DNA of 64,000 nt from Azospirillum melinis (GTDB lineage: Bacteria > Pseudomonadota > Alphaproteobacteria > Azospirillales > Azospirillaceae): the NCBI RefSeq assembly GCF_013340935.1, contig NZ_WHOS01000008.1, forward strand, positions 1-64,000, written 5' to 3'. Position numbers and translations under genes: made by a program. Positions 53,514 to 63,348 of the stretch are shown here, piece by piece. The notes under the pieces are model-generated. The model did not search any database and had not been told where the DNA came from. It saw only the letters and a program-made list of their open reading frames with translations. Every line of letters starts with the position of its first letter. Position 1 is the first letter of the stretch.

Positions 53514-54404
53514 TTACTTGATCCCTTCTTCGGCGATCTTTTGCTGCAACGCAAGCATGTCCCGCCACGCTTCCCGTTTTGCGATAGGGTTGCGCAGGAG
53601 GTACGCCGGATGGAGCATGGGCATCAGCGGAACGGGAGTTCCCACGACCTCGTAGGTTCGCCACTGCCCGCGCAGGCGGGTGATTCCCTCCGCCCGGTTC
53701 AGCAGGGTCTTGGTCGAAACCCCGCCGAGTGCCACCAGCAGCTTCGGCCGCACCAGCTCCACATGCCGCTCCAGGAAGGGCAGGCAGGCAGCGATTTCCG
53801 CCTGGGTCGGGCTGCGGTTGCCGGGCGGGCGCCAGGGCAGGATGTTGGAGATGTAGACGGCGCTGCGGTCCAGGCCGATCTGGGCCAGCATGCGGTCCAG
53901 CAGCTTGCCGCTGACCCCGACGAAAGGCTTGCCCTGCCGGTCCTCGTCCTCGCCCGGCGCCTCGCCGATCAGCATCACCCGCGCCTGCGGGTTGCCGTCG
54001 GCGAAGACGGTGTTCATCGCCGTTGCCTTCAGCGGGCAGCCGTCGAAGCTGCGCAGGGCCGTCTCCAGCGCCTCCAGCGTCTGCGCCTCGCCGGCGCGGG
54101 CGCGGGCCTGGATGCCGGCCTCGCTGGCGCCCAGCGGCTGGTCGGGCGAGGCGAAGAGAGCCGTTGCCGGACGTGCTGCCGCCGGGGCCGGCGCCCGAGT
54201 CGGGGTGGGACCGCTCGCCGTGTTGGCCCCCGCAGCAGGGCCGGAAGCGGCGCCACCGGCCGCGGCTGCGCCGGCGGACGGTGCGCGTGCCACCGGCCGG
54301 GTGGTGAGGGCGGCCCAGTCGGTCGGCTCGTCGCCGATGGCCTCGTCGCAGCCGATATCGGCATGCCAGCGCAGCGCGTCGAGGATGTCGCATACGTCAA
54401 TCAT
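53514..54404 (-). CDS. Uracil-DNA glycosylase, family 4-like
   Basis: 296 residues: an Ala/Pro/Gly-rich N-terminal extension (about 1-115) and a glycosylase domain with [17 protein letters not shown] (motif A), [10 protein letters not shown] and [10 protein letters not shown] (motif B). Removes uracil from DNA. Of the four [4Fe-4S] cysteines of classical family 4 only two positions are Cys (SFDGCPL and AACLPFL); the first and last are missing, so an iron-sulphur cluster is doubtful. This state is seen in alphaproteobacterial relatives. Divergent from the ETF-QO gene. Confidence 0.9.
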   Translation of the reverse strand: MIDVCDILDALRWHADIGCDEAIGDEPTDWAALTTRPVARAPSAGAAAAGGAASGPAAGANTASGPTPTRAPAPAAARPATALFASPDQPLGASEAGIQARARAGEAQTLEALETALRSFDGCPLKATAMNTVFADGNPQARVMLIGEAPGEDEDRQGKPFVGVSGKLLDRMLAQIGLDRSAVYISNILPWRPPGNRSPTQAEIAACLPFLERHVELVRPKLLVALGGVSTKTLLNRAEGITRLRGQWRTYEVVGTPVPLMPMLHPAYLLRNPIAKREAWRDMLALQQKIAEEGIK

Positions 54405-54415
54405 CGTTTGACCTT

Positions 54416-54432
54416 ACCACAGATCGTGTGGT
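54416..54432. promoter_or_regulatory. Palindromic operator candidate between UDG and ETF-QO genes
   Basis: ACCACA-gatcg-TGTGGT, a perfect inverted repeat with 6-base arms, lies 11 bases upstream of the uracil-DNA glycosylase start and about 125 bases upstream of ETF-QO. Its position would suit a repressor acting on the UDG promoter. No regulator is identified. Confidence 0.35.
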
Positions 54433-54556
54433 CTTACATGTCCAGATACCCAATTTGGGTGCGGCGCAAACCGTGCTACAAGCACGCGCCCGCAAAAAGA
54501 CCATAGGGCGTCCCGAGGGAAACAGTACCAAAACAAGACGGTGGGGGAGTGTGGTG

Positions 54557-56206
54557 ATGGAACGCGAACCGCGCGAGGTCATGGAATACGATGTTCTGAT
54601 CGTCGGCGCCGGCCCGTCGGGCCTGAGCGCCGCGATCCGTCTGCGGCAGCGCGCGGTCGAGACCGGGCAGGAACTCAGCGTCTGCGTGATCGAGAAGGGG
54701 TCGGAGGTGGGTGCCCACCTGCTGTCCGGCGCCGTCTTCGAGCCGCATGCGCTGGACGAGCTGATCCCGGACTGGAAGGAAAAGGGCGCCCCCCTCACCA
54801 CCAAGGCGCGCGAAGACCATTTCCTGTTCCTGACGGAAACGAAGGCCTACAAGTCGCCCTTCGCCCCGCCGCAGATGAACAACCACGGCAACTACATCAT
54901 CAGCCTGGGCAATCTCGCCCGCTGGATGGCGACGCAGGCGGAAGAGCTTGGGGTCGAGATCTATCCCGGCTTCGCAGCGGCGGAAGTGCTGTATGACGAC
55001 AAGGGTGCGGTGAAGGGTGTCGCCACCGGCGACATGGGCATCGGCAAGGACGGCGAGAAGACCGGCAACTACACGCCCGGCATGGAACTGCACGCCAAGC
55101 AGACCATCTTCGCCGAGGGCTGCCGCGGGTCGCTGACCAAGACCCTGTTCGAGAAGTTCGACCTGCGCCGCGACTGCCAGCCGCAGACCTACGGCATCGG
55201 CATCAAGGAGTTGTGGGAGGTCGACCCGTCGCAGTCGAAGCCGGGCCTGATCGTCCACACCATCGGCTGGCCGATGGACCCCAAGACCTATGGCGGGTCG
55301 TGGCTGTATCACATGGAAGGGAATCTGGTGTCGGTCGGCTTCGTCGTCGGCCTCGACTACTGGAACCCCCACATGAGCCCGTTCGAGGAGTTCCAGCGCT
55401 ACAAGACCCACCCGGCGATCCGCCCGACCTTCGAAGGCGGCCGGCGTCTGTCCTATGGCGCCCGCGCGCTGTCGGAAGGCGGTTTCCAGTCGATCCCGAA
55501 GCTGACCTTCCCCGGCGGCCTCCTCATCGGCGACGGTGCCGGTTTCCTGAACGTGCCGAAGATCAAGGGCAACCACACCGCCATGAAGTCGGGCATGGTC
55601 GCGGCCGAGGCGGTGTTCGACCATTTGACCGGCGGCGACAACAACGGTCCGGAGGTCATCGCCTATCCGGAGCGTCTGAAGCAGTCCTGGGTCTGGCCGG
55701 AGCTGTACGCCGTCCGCAACATCCGCCCGGGCTTCCAGAAGGGCCTGTGGGCCGGTCTGGCGAACGCCGCCTACGAGACGGGGCTGAAGGGCAAGTCGCC
55801 CTGGACGCTGAAGCACCATGCCGACCACACCACGCTGGTGAAGGCCAGCGAGGCGCCGAAGATCGCCTATCCCAAGCCGGACGGCAAGGTCAGCTTCGAC
55901 CGCCTGTCCTCGGTCTACCTCTCCAACACCAACCATGAGGAAGACCAGCCGCCGCACCTGACGCTGAAGGACAAGTCGGTCCCGATCAGCGTCAATCTGG
56001 CGCTCTACGACGCGCCGGAGCAGCGTTACTGCCCGGCCGGTGTGTACGAGATCGTCCGCAACGACGACGGCAGCGATCCGCGGTTGCAGATCAACGCGCA
56101 GAATTGCGTGCACTGCAAGACCTGCGACATCAAGGACCCCACCCAGAACATCAACTGGGTCGTGCCGGAAGGCGGCGGGGGGCCGAACTATCCGGGCGGC
56201 ATGTAA
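54557..56206 (+). CDS. Electron transfer flavoprotein-ubiquinone oxidoreductase
   Basis: Membrane-associated enzyme that takes electrons from ETF and reduces ubiquinone. The 549-residue product has the N-terminal FAD site [16 protein letters not shown], the central ETF-QO region ([27 protein letters not shown]) and the C-terminal [4Fe-4S] cluster with CPAGVYEI and [12 protein letters not shown]. Start at ATG 54557 after GGGAG; upstream frame residues have no family match. It works with the EtfB encoded at the window start. Gene symbol fixC/etfD not assigned. Confidence 0.96.
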   Translation: MEREPREVMEYDVLIVGAGPSGLSAAIRLRQRAVETGQELSVCVIEKGSEVGAHLLSGAVFEPHALDELIPDWKEKGAPLTTKAREDHFLFLTETKAYKSPFAPPQMNNHGNYIISLGNLARWMATQAEELGVEIYPGFAAAEVLYDDKGAVKGVATGDMGIGKDGEKTGNYTPGMELHAKQTIFAEGCRGSLTKTLFEKFDLRRDCQPQTYGIGIKELWEVDPSQSKPGLIVHTIGWPMDPKTYGGSWLYHMEGNLVSVGFVVGLDYWNPHMSPFEEFQRYKTHPAIRPTFEGGRRLSYGARALSEGGFQSIPKLTFPGGLLIGDGAGFLNVPKIKGNHTAMKSGMVAAEAVFDHLTGGDNNGPEVIAYPERLKQSWVWPELYAVRNIRPGFQKGLWAGLANAAYETGLKGKSPWTLKHHADHTTLVKASEAPKIAYPKPDGKVSFDRLSSVYLSNTNHEEDQPPHLTLKDKSVPISVNLALYDAPEQRYCPAGVYEIVRNDDGSDPRLQINAQNCVHCKTCDIKDPTQNINWVVPEGGGGPNYPGGM

Positions 56207-56371
56207 GAAGCCTTTGCCTCCCTCCCATGGCTTCGCCGCTGGTCGGAGGGGGAGAGGCGCATGCGCCGAAGCCACATGCAGATGGATGACCGGCACCACC
56301 CCGCGGGTGCCGGTTGCGCCGCGCGCCACTCCTATCTATAAGGCAAGCGGTAACCTCTCTGCGACGGCGCG

Positions 56372-57166
56372 ATGATCGTTTCCTGTCCGACCTGTTCGAC
56401 GCGCTATACCCTGTCCGACGAATCGCTCGGGCAGGATGGCCGGAAGGTTCGCTGCGCCCGCTGCGGTCACACCTGGTGGCAGATGCCCGACCGGGCAGAG
56501 CTTGAGCCGGTCGTCCCCGATGCCCTGACCGAACTACGGCCCGCAAAGCCCGCAGCGAAGGCCGCCGGGAAGTCCGCAGAAAAATCCAAAGGCAAATCAC
56601 CGAAGGCCCCGCGTGCCAAGCCGGCCCGCAGTACGGTGATCGGCTTTGCAGTGTTGGGGCTGCTGGTCGTCGGGTCCGCCGCCGGCGCCTATTTCGCCCG
56701 CGACGCCATCGTCCGCAGCTGGCCGCCCGCGGCATTGCTCTATGACGCCATCAGCATGCCGGCCGAACCGCCGGGCTTCGGGCTGGAACTGCGCAACATC
56801 CGCTCGGAACAGAAGCTCGAAGGCGGGAAGACCGTCCTGCTGCTGGAGGGGGAGGTCGCCAACACGACCGACATCGAGCGCACGCTGCCGCCGCTGCGAG
56901 TCAACACCTTCGGTCCAGAGCACAAGCTGTTGCAAAGCTGGGCCATCGAGCAGTCGGCCGAGACGCTCGGCCCCGGTGCCGCGGCGGGATTCCACCACAG
57001 CCAGCCCGATCCCGGCCCGGTGACCGAAGTGACGATCACCTTCGGCGGTCCGCCTCCCGGTCTGGAGCCGCCCGCTGCCGAGAAGCCTGCCGAGAAGGCC
57101 GCGGAAAAGCCGGCTGCTGCGAAGGCGGCTCCTGAAAAACACGCGGCCCCGGCCAAGGGCCACTGA
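56372..57166 (+). CDS. MJ0042/zinc-ribbon (DUF3426) membrane protein
   Basis: 264 residues. N-terminal zinc-ribbon CPTCSTRYTLSDE...VRCARCGHTW with two CxxC pairs (residues 5-8 and 28-31), a Lys/Ala-rich linker, one transmembrane helix at about 90-112 and a C-terminal extracytoplasmic domain of DUF3426 type (FGLELRNIRSEQKLEGGKTVLLLEGEVANTT). The end is Ala/Lys/Glu-rich low complexity. Function unknown; such proteins are common alphaproteobacterial membrane proteins. Convergent with the TyrR-type gene. Confidence 0.85.
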   Translation: MIVSCPTCSTRYTLSDESLGQDGRKVRCARCGHTWWQMPDRAELEPVVPDALTELRPAKPAAKAAGKSAEKSKGKSPKAPRAKPARSTVIGFAVLGLLVVGSAAGAYFARDAIVRSWPPAALLYDAISMPAEPPGFGLELRNIRSEQKLEGGKTVLLLEGEVANTTDIERTLPPLRVNTFGPEHKLLQSWAIEQSAETLGPGAAAGFHHSQPDPGPVTEVTITFGGPPPGLEPPAAEKPAEKAAEKPAAAKAAPEKHAAPAKGH

Positions 57167-57187
57167 TCCAAATCGGGGCGGCGCTCT

Positions 57188-58717
57188 TTACCGCTCCGGG
57201 ATGCCGTATTTCCGCAGTTTGTTGGCAATCATTGTGTGCGAGGTGTTCAGCCGCGCCGCCAGCTTGCGGCTGGACGGAAAGCGCGGGTAGAGCCGGCGCA
57301 GCAGCGTCCGCTCGAACCCGTCCACCGCATCCTCCCAGCTGCCGGCATCCTCCGTCGGCACTTCGGCCGCCTGCATGCCGGCGCCGGCCAGTTCCAGATC
57401 GGCGGCGTCCAGCGTGCCGCCGTCGCTCATCGTCACGGCACGGAAGATGACATTCTCCAACTGCCGCACGTTGCCAGGCCAGCGGTTGGCGAGCAGCGCC
57501 GCCGCCGCCGCCGGGGTCAGCCGGCCGGGCGGGCGCCGGGCCTGCGCAGCGGCGCGCGCAATAAAATGGCGGGCGAGCAGCAGGATGTCCTGCCCGCGTT
57601 CGCGCAGCGGCGGGACATCCAGAGTCAGCACGTTGAGGCGATAGAACAGATCCTCGCGGAAACTGTGGTCGGCGACCATCGCCTCCAGCGAGCGGTGGGT
57701 GGCGCTGATGACGCGGACATCCACCTTCTGCTCGCGCTCGCCGCCCACCCGGCGGAAGCTGCCGTCATTGAGGAAGCGTAGCAGTTTGGCCTGGAGATAG
57801 GCCGACATTTCGCCGATCTCGTCGAGGAAGACGGTGCCTCCATGGGCCAGTTCCAGCAGGCCGGGCTTGCCGCCGCGCTGCGCCCCGGTGAAGGACCCAG
57901 GGGCGTAGCCGAACAGTTCGCTCTCCGCCAGATTCTCCGGGACGGCGGCGCAGTTCAGCGCCAGGAAGGGCTTGTCCCGGCGCGGGCTGGCGCGGTGGCA
58001 GGCGTGGGCGATCAGCTCCTTGCCAGTGCCGGTCTCGCCCAGGATGAGCAGCGGCGCCTCCATCGCGGCGACGCGCGCGGCGCGTGCCTTCAGCGCCCTG
58101 ACCGGCGGGGATTCACCGAGGATGCGGTCGAAGCCGCCCTCATCGAAATTCTGGATGGCGTCGAGCCGCTCGCCAAGGCGCGACGGGGTGAACAGGGTGA
58201 TGACGGCGCCGGCCGCCTCGACATCGACGATGGGCGTCACCTCCAGCAGGAAGGGTTGGCCGTTCAGCGTCACCTCGCGCCCCGACATGCGGAAACCGCC
58301 CGCGGTCAGTTCATCCGTCAGGCCCGGTTCGCCGAACAGCTCGCCGAGATCGAGGCCGGCGAGGCGCGCCTCCGGCAGTCCGGCGACCTGGGCGGCGGCG
58401 GCGCTCGCCACCACGACCCGGGCCGCACGGTCGACGGCCAGCACCGGGTCGGGCAGGGCGGCGAGCAGCGCATCCAGATGCAGCCGCCGCCGCGTACCCG
58501 GCAGCATGTCGATGGCCGCCACCGACCGCACCCCGGCAATGCCCCGCAGCGCGTCGGAAAGAGCAGGCAGGGCCGCCGGATCGAGGCCGGGGGCGTCGAT
58601 GTGGATCAGCGGCGGGTCGACCTCGACACCGACCACATTGAGCCGGCGCAACGCCAGCACGGCGAGGATCTCATGGGCGATGCCGACGCGGTCGGTGAAG
58701 GTGACTTCGATGCGCAT
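57188..58717 (-). CDS. TyrR-type sigma-54-dependent regulator (ACT-PAS-AAA-HTH)
   Basis: 509 residues. N-terminal ACT domain (about 1-70, [14 protein letters not shown]), PAS domain (about 85-180), AAA+ domain with Walker A GETGTGKE (about 227-234), the sigma-54 contact loop as GSFTGA (274-279) and Walker [11 protein letters not shown], and a TyrR-type C-terminal HTH ([21 protein letters not shown]). The intact GSFTGA shows it can work with sigma-54. It is divergent from dadA and its own start is next to TyrR-box-like sequences, so it likely controls dadA and itself. ATG at 58717 chosen; TTG at 58750 possible. Confidence 0.92.
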   Translation of the reverse strand: MRIEVTFTDRVGIAHEILAVLALRRLNVVGVEVDPPLIHIDAPGLDPAALPALSDALRGIAGVRSVAAIDMLPGTRRRLHLDALLAALPDPVLAVDRAARVVVASAAAAQVAGLPEARLAGLDLGELFGEPGLTDELTAGGFRMSGREVTLNGQPFLLEVTPIVDVEAAGAVITLFTPSRLGERLDAIQNFDEGGFDRILGESPPVRALKARAARVAAMEAPLLILGETGTGKELIAHACHRASPRRDKPFLALNCAAVPENLAESELFGYAPGSFTGAQRGGKPGLLELAHGGTVFLDEIGEMSAYLQAKLLRFLNDGSFRRVGGEREQKVDVRVISATHRSLEAMVADHSFREDLFYRLNVLTLDVPPLRERGQDILLLARHFIARAAAQARRPPGRLTPAAAAALLANRWPGNVRQLENVIFRAVTMSDGGTLDAADLELAGAGMQAAEVPTEDAGSWEDAVDGFERTLLRRLYPRFPSSRKLAARLNTSHTMIANKLRKYGIPER

Positions 58718-58754
58718 GGGCGTGGCGTTGGCAGTGGGGACGAACGGCAATCAC

Positions 58755-58860
58755 TGTACATATATCGTTACGCTGTATCAAAATCTTTACACCGCTTCAA
58801 ACCGTTGATCTTCAACACCCTAGTCCGGAAAGGCCTCCTCCCTGTAAACATACGCATACA
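58755..58860. promoter_or_regulatory. Three TyrR-box-like palindromes
   Basis: TGTATCAAAATCTTTACA (58774-58791) has a perfect TTTACA right half. TGTAAACATACGCATACA (58843-58860) has a perfect TGTAAA left half. TGTACATATATCGTTACG (58755-58772) is weaker. All have the TGTAAA-N6-TTTACA spacing known for TyrR/PhhR. The first two are adjacent to the regulator's start and the third stands about 55 bases upstream of the sigma-54 element of dadA, as an enhancer would. Confidence 0.6.
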
Positions 58861-58913
58861 CCAGACCACCCGCCGCTCCACCCGCATTGCAGCGAATCCG
58901 CCGATTTCCGGAC

Positions 58914-58929
58914 TGGCACGGTGTTTGCG
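58914..58929 (+). promoter_or_regulatory. Sigma-54 (-24/-12) promoter of dadA
   Basis: TGGCACGGTGTTTGCG matches the sigma-54 consensus TGGCACG-N4-TTGCW at every fixed position except the final A/T. It lies 48 bases before the dadA ATG. Together with the divergent sigma-54 activator gene, it predicts that dadA transcription depends on RpoN and the TyrR-type protein. Confidence 0.75.
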
Positions 58930-58976
58930 AAACACTCCCCCAAGCGAAGTCATCCATCCCTCGGGGAGCCAGTCTC

Positions 58977-60278
58977 ATGCGCGTGATCGTTCTGGGCAGC
59001 GGCGTCATCGGTGTCACCACCGCCTATTATCTGGCGCGCGCCGGGCATGAGGTGACCGTGATCGACCGTCAGGCCGGCCCGGCGCTGGAGACCAGCTATG
59101 CCAACGCGGGCGAGGTGTCGCCGGGCTATTCCGCTCCCTGGGCGGCGCCGGGGCTGATGCTGAAGGCCGCCAAGTGGATGATGATGAAGCATTCGCCGCT
59201 GGTGATCCGGCCGAAGCTGGATCCGGCGATGTGGTCCTGGTGCCTGAAGCTGCTGGCCAACGCCAACGAGGCGAGCTACCAGCTGAACAAGAGCCGCATG
59301 GTCCGCGTCGCCGAATACAGCCGCGACTGCCTGAAGGCCCTGCGCGCCGAGACCGGCATCACCTATGACGAGCGCACCCAGGGCACGCTCCAGGTCTTCC
59401 GGACCCAGAAGCAGATGGACGCCGCCGGCTACGACATGGCGGTGCTGGAACGCTACGGCGTTCCCTACAGCCTGTTCGACCGCGACGGCCTGACCTCGGT
59501 CGAGCCGGCTTTGGCCCATGTGAAGGACAAGCTGGTCGGCGCGCTGCACCTGCCGGGCGACGAGACCGGCGACTGCTTCCAGTTCACCAACAAGCTGGCC
59601 GCCTATGCCGCCAAGCGCGGGGTGGAGTTCCGCTACGGCGTCTCCATCCGCGGGCTGGAGAGCGACGGTCGCAAGATCACCGGCGTGCTGACCGACCAGG
59701 GCACGCTGACCGCCGACAGCTACATCGTCGCCATGGGCAGCTATTCGCCCAAGCTGGTGAAGCCGCTGGGCATCGACCTGCCGGTCTATCCGGTGAAGGG
59801 CTATTCGCTGACCCTGCCGATCACCGACGCCGCCCACGCTCCGGAATCGACGGTGATGGACGAGACGCACAAGATCGCCGTCACCCGGCTGGGCGACCGC
59901 ATCCGCGTCGGCGGCACGGCGGAACTGTCCGGCTTCGACCTCAGCCTGCGCGAGAGCCGCCGCGGCCCACTGGACCATGTGGTCAGCGACCTGTTCCCCA
60001 AGGGCGGCGACCTGTCGAAGGCGGAGTTCTGGACCGGGCTGCGCCCGAACACCCCGGACGGCACGCCGATCCTGGGCGCGACCGATGTCCGCAACCTCTA
60101 CCTCAACACCGGCCACGGCACGCTGGGCTGGACGATGTCCGCCGGCTCCGCCCGCGTGCTGGCCGACCTGGTCAGCGGCCGTCAGACCGAGATCGACATG
60201 GAAGGCCTCAGCGTCGACCGCTACGGCCGCAAGCCGTCGGTGGCGGTGTCGCGCCCGGCGGCAGTGCGTCCCGCCTGA
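58977..60278 (+). CDS. dadA: D-amino acid dehydrogenase
   Basis: FAD enzyme that oxidises D-alanine and other D-amino acids to keto acids and passes electrons to the quinone pool. The 433-residue product begins [23 protein letters not shown] (dinucleotide fold), has [29 protein letters not shown], and the C-terminal [19 protein letters not shown] and [17 protein letters not shown] at 58977 follows GGGGAG. A strong sigma-54 promoter lies upstream. alr in this window supplies D-alanine by racemisation. Confidence 0.95.
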   Translation: MRVIVLGSGVIGVTTAYYLARAGHEVTVIDRQAGPALETSYANAGEVSPGYSAPWAAPGLMLKAAKWMMMKHSPLVIRPKLDPAMWSWCLKLLANANEASYQLNKSRMVRVAEYSRDCLKALRAETGITYDERTQGTLQVFRTQKQMDAAGYDMAVLERYGVPYSLFDRDGLTSVEPALAHVKDKLVGALHLPGDETGDCFQFTNKLAAYAAKRGVEFRYGVSIRGLESDGRKITGVLTDQGTLTADSYIVAMGSYSPKLVKPLGIDLPVYPVKGYSLTLPITDAAHAPESTVMDETHKIAVTRLGDRIRVGGTAELSGFDLSLRESRRGPLDHVVSDLFPKGGDLSKAEFWTGLRPNTPDGTPILGATDVRNLYLNTGHGTLGWTMSAGSARVLADLVSGRQTEIDMEGLSVDRYGRKPSVAVSRPAAVRPA

Positions 60279-60493
60279 TTTGAACCGGCCTGACCTGAAT
60301 ATGTGACCCGCGCCGTACGGCGGACGCGGGTCATCGCCAGCTCAAGAAGGGCGGCGTCGGTGATCTCGGCTCCATCCAGCCGCTGTCGCCCGCGCCGCCC
60401 TTCGCATTTCTCCACCCGGTGGCCGAGGCGCCTGAGATGCAGGATCGCCTCGTAGAGCCGGGCCGCCGGCTCCGCGCTCGGACGGGCCGTCAC
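60221..60493 (-). CDS. Small hypothetical protein coupled to lutC
   Basis: About 90 residues from GTG at 60493, which overlaps the lutC stop (GTGA). The first 60 residues ([48 protein letters not shown]) look like a compact alpha/beta unit; the end is Gly/Ala/Thr-rich. Its 3' part overlaps the dadA 3' end by 58 bases on the opposite strand. Overlap with lutC and plausible composition support a real gene, but I do not recognise the family. Confidence 0.45.
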   Translation of the reverse strand: MTARPSAEPAARLYEAILHLRRLGHRVEKCEGRRGRQRLDGAEITDAALLELAMTRVRRTARVTYSGQAGSNQAGRTAAGRDTATDGLRP

Positions 60494-61152
60494 GGATGGA
60501 CCACGAGGACGACCAGCCGCTTCGGACCGTGGACGCCATAGGCCAGAGTCTGCTCGATGTCGGCGGTCTTGCTGGGGCCGGACACCAGCAGCACGTTGGT
60601 CGGCATCGCCTGCGCCCATCCCTGGTCGCGCATCGCTTGAAGGAAAGTGTCGTAGAGGGCGTCCGCACGCAGAAGGGCGATGTGGATGTGCGGGACCAGC
60701 GAGAGGGTGCGCGGTTCCTCGGCCGTCGGCCACAGGATCAGGCTGCCCGTCTCGGCGATGGCACCGCGGGTGGTGGTCAGGCCGGCTTCGATGGTGTCGA
60801 ACAGGCGGGGCTTGAGGTCTTCGAGCGGCCGGTCATAGGGGATCAGGGCGGTGGAGGAGGCATCCCACCCCTCGACCAGCCGTTTCCCCGTATCCGTTGC
60901 CGGCGCATAGATCAGCGACCCCACCCCTTCGTGTGCCAGGAACTCCCGGAGCACCGCCGGCCAATCGGCCTCGGTCGCGTCGAGAAATTCGGTATGAACC
61001 GCTTCCATCAGCCGACGGATGCGGGGCAGCCGCTCTTCCTCCGCCCACTGCTTCGCCTCGATCGGCGCAAAATCCGAGGCCGGCGGCGTCAGCGGGTGAG
61101 CGTCGCGCGTTTTGCGCAGCTTCGTCAGGATCGAGTTGCGGGTTTCAGACAT
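60490..61152 (-). CDS. lutC: Lactate utilisation protein C (LUD domain)
   Basis: 220 residues, LUD domain, third component of the LutABC lactate dehydrogenase complex. It contains LTTTRGAIAETGSLILWPT and NVLLVSGPSKTADIEQTLAYGVHGPK, the family hallmark. ATG at 61152 overlaps the lutB stop by 8 bases. Works with LutA and LutB in oxidation of lactate, electrons going to an unidentified acceptor. Confidence 0.9.
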   Translation of the reverse strand: MSETRNSILTKLRKTRDAHPLTPPASDFAPIEAKQWAEEERLPRIRRLMEAVHTEFLDATEADWPAVLREFLAHEGVGSLIYAPATDTGKRLVEGWDASSTALIPYDRPLEDLKPRLFDTIEAGLTTTRGAIAETGSLILWPTAEEPRTLSLVPHIHIALLRADALYDTFLQAMRDQGWAQAMPTNVLLVSGPSKTADIEQTLAYGVHGPKRLVVLVVHP

Positions 61153-62569
61153 CGGGAACCCCCTTGGCGCGGGCGAGGTCGTGCAGGGTGCGGCTGGCGA
61201 AGCGCGGCTTGGTGCGGACATTCGTCCACTCCTTCAGCATGGGCAGCGACGACGGCGCCGCATTGCCGAGCTTGCTCATCGCCAGCGTGGCGACACGGTA
61301 AGCGGTTGGCGAGGCGTTCATCGCCGCCCAGCCGCTCCATACCATCGCTTCCGTCCGGCTGGCCTTGGCGCCGCCGTCCTTCACCGCACCGCTGGGCTTC
61401 ACCGCCTCGACCCGCAGGCGCCCCATGATCTCGACGATGGGGATCTTCACCGGGCAGATCTCGACGCAGGCGTTGCACATGGTGCAGGCGTGGGGCATGG
61501 CGCCGCGCTTCTCCAACCCCTCGATCTGCGGCACCAGGATCTTGCCGATGGGGCCGGGATAGGGCGCCTCATAGGCATGGCCGCCGACCTTGGTGTAGAC
61601 CGGGCAATGGTTCATGCAGGCGCCGCAGCGGATGCAGCGCAAGGTGTCGCGCAGTTCCGGGTCGGCGTAGATGCTGGACCGCCCATTGTCGAGGATGATC
61701 AGATGCACCTCGCGTGGGCCGTCCTTCTCACCCGGCTTGCGGGGGCCGGAGATCATGTTGACGTAGGTGGTGATCGGCTGGCCGGTGGCTGAGCGCGGCA
61801 GCAGGCTGATGACCGGCGGCACGTCCTCCAGCTTTTCCACCACCTTTTCCAGACCCATGAAGGCGATGTGGACCGGCGGCACCGTGGTGCACATGCGGCC
61901 GTTGCCCTCATTCTCGATCAGGCAGAGGGTGCCGGTTTCCGCCACCGCGGCGTTGACGCCGGACATGCCGACATCAGCGGCCTGGAACTTGGCGCGCAGC
62001 ACCCGGCGGGCGAGGTCGGTCAGATAGGCGGCATCCTCGCGGCTCTCGGCGTCCTTGATCTTGCGCTTGAACAGATGGGCGATCTGTTTGGTGTTCAGGT
62101 GGATCGCCGGCATGATGATGTGCGACGGCATGGTGCCGTCCAGCTGCACGATGTATTCGCCGAGGTCGCTTTCCAGAACCTCGATGCCGTTCTTTTCCAG
62201 AACGGCGTTCAAATGCATCTCCTCCGTCACCATCGACTTGCCCTTGACCACCAGCTTGGCGTTGGTCTTGTGCAGGATGTCGAGCGCGATGGCGTTGGCC
62301 TCATCCGTCGTGGCGGCCCAATGGACGGTGATGCCGTTGCGGGTGCAGGTCTCCTCCAGCGTCTCCAGCAGTTCCGGCAGTTTCGACAGGGCGCGCAGCC
62401 GGACCGAGGCGGCCAGCGCCCGCACTCCATGCCATTCGCCGGCATCGGAGAACTGGGCAGCGCGCTTGCTCATCAGACCGTCCATCGCGCGGCGGAAATT
62501 GCCGCGCAGCTGCGGGTCGGCCAGCGCCGCGCGCGAGGCGGCGGCGAAATCCGGTGCGTTACCGTCCAT
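61145..62569 (-). CDS. lutB: Lactate utilisation protein B (iron-sulphur)
   Basis: 474 residues: an N-terminal LUD domain (HWAATTDEANAIALDI, NTKQIAHLFKRK) and a C-terminal ferredoxin-type part with two clusters, CIRCGACMNHCP and CTMCNACVEICPVKIP. Probably carries electrons from LutA-type subunits in the LutABC complex. ATG at 62569 overlaps the lutA stop by 11 bases and its own stop overlaps lutC by 8 bases, showing tight operon organisation. Confidence 0.93.
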   Translation of the reverse strand: MDGNAPDFAAASRAALADPQLRGNFRRAMDGLMSKRAAQFSDAGEWHGVRALAASVRLRALSKLPELLETLEETCTRNGITVHWAATTDEANAIALDILHKTNAKLVVKGKSMVTEEMHLNAVLEKNGIEVLESDLGEYIVQLDGTMPSHIIMPAIHLNTKQIAHLFKRKIKDAESREDAAYLTDLARRVLRAKFQAADVGMSGVNAAVAETGTLCLIENEGNGRMCTTVPPVHIAFMGLEKVVEKLEDVPPVISLLPRSATGQPITTYVNMISGPRKPGEKDGPREVHLIILDNGRSSIYADPELRDTLRCIRCGACMNHCPVYTKVGGHAYEAPYPGPIGKILVPQIEGLEKRGAMPHACTMCNACVEICPVKIPIVEIMGRLRVEAVKPSGAVKDGGAKASRTEAMVWSGWAAMNASPTAYRVATLAMSKLGNAAPSSLPMLKEWTNVRTKPRFASRTLHDLARAKGVPDV

Positions 62570-63308
62570 GAATGCGCTCCTTCAGGAACTGGGCGATGTG
62601 CTGGCCGCGCGCGGCCTTGGCACCGGCCTCCAGCGAGCCGCCGATGTTCAGCAGGCAGCCGCAGTCGCCCGACACCACGCGGGCGGCGCCGGTGTCCTCG
62701 ATGTCCGCCACCTTGTCGCCTACCATCGCGGCGGAGATCTCCGGATGGCGCACGGCGAAGGTGCCGCCGAAGCCGCAGCATTCCTTCTCCCGCTTCAGCT
62801 CCACCAGCTCGACATTCGCAAGCTGGCGCAGCAGCGCTTTCGGCTCCTCGACCACGCCCATTTCGCGCTGGGCATGGCAGGAGGCGTGCCAGGTGACGCG
62901 CACTGGCTCCCCTTTGTCGGTGAGCTGGACGTCGAGGACATGGACCAGGAACTGCGTCAGCTCCCAGACGCGGGCCGCAACCTGCACCGCCTTGGCCTCG
63001 TCCGGCTCACCATGGAACAGGTCGGGCCAATGCTTCTTCATCATGCCGGCGCAGGAACCCGACGGCACGACGATGGGATCGTCGCCGGGAAACAGGTCCA
63101 ACTGGGCGCGGGCGACCTTCAGCGCGTCGGCGCGGTAGCCAGAATTGTAGGCGGGCTGGCCGCAGCAGCTTTGCCCCTGCGGGAAGACGACGGTCAGGCC
63201 CTGCGATTGCAACAGCTCGATCCCCGCCATCCCGGCATCGGGAAAGAACAGGTCGACGAGGCAGGTGCCGAAGTAATAGACTCGGGTGGGTTTGGGGATC
63301 GCGGACAT
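62559..63308 (-). CDS. lutA: Lactate utilisation protein A (CCG Fe-S subunit)
   Basis: 249 residues with two CCG-type cysteine-rich modules, QSCCGQPAYNSG (about 47-58) and KECCGFGG (about 170-178), plus HASCH and DCGCLLNIGG. These resemble heterodisulphide-reductase-like CCG domains that bind iron-sulphur clusters. ATG at 63308 chosen (MSAIPKPTRVYYFGTCLVD). It lies 40 bases downstream of a partial FAD/Fe-S dehydrogenase and overlaps lutB, completing an operon for lactate oxidation. Confidence 0.92.
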   Translation of the reverse strand: MSAIPKPTRVYYFGTCLVDLFFPDAGMAGIELLQSQGLTVVFPQGQSCCGQPAYNSGYRADALKVARAQLDLFPGDDPIVVPSGSCAGMMKKHWPDLFHGEPDEAKAVQVAARVWELTQFLVHVLDVQLTDKGEPVRVTWHASCHAQREMGVVEEPKALLRQLANVELVELKREKECCGFGGTFAVRHPEISAAMVGDKVADIEDTGAARVVSGDCGCLLNIGGSLEAGAKAARGQHIAQFLKERIHGR

Positions 63309-63348
63309 CGGGCGCTTCCTCAGAAATATTTTTATCGACGGGCGTCGC

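Noticed and set aside
50700-54506. Very long plus-strand open frame (over 1200 codons) opposite slt and UDG genes
   Set aside because: Arg/Gly/Ala-rich, without any recognisable domain, and antisense to two clear enzymes; long antisense frames are expected at this GC content.
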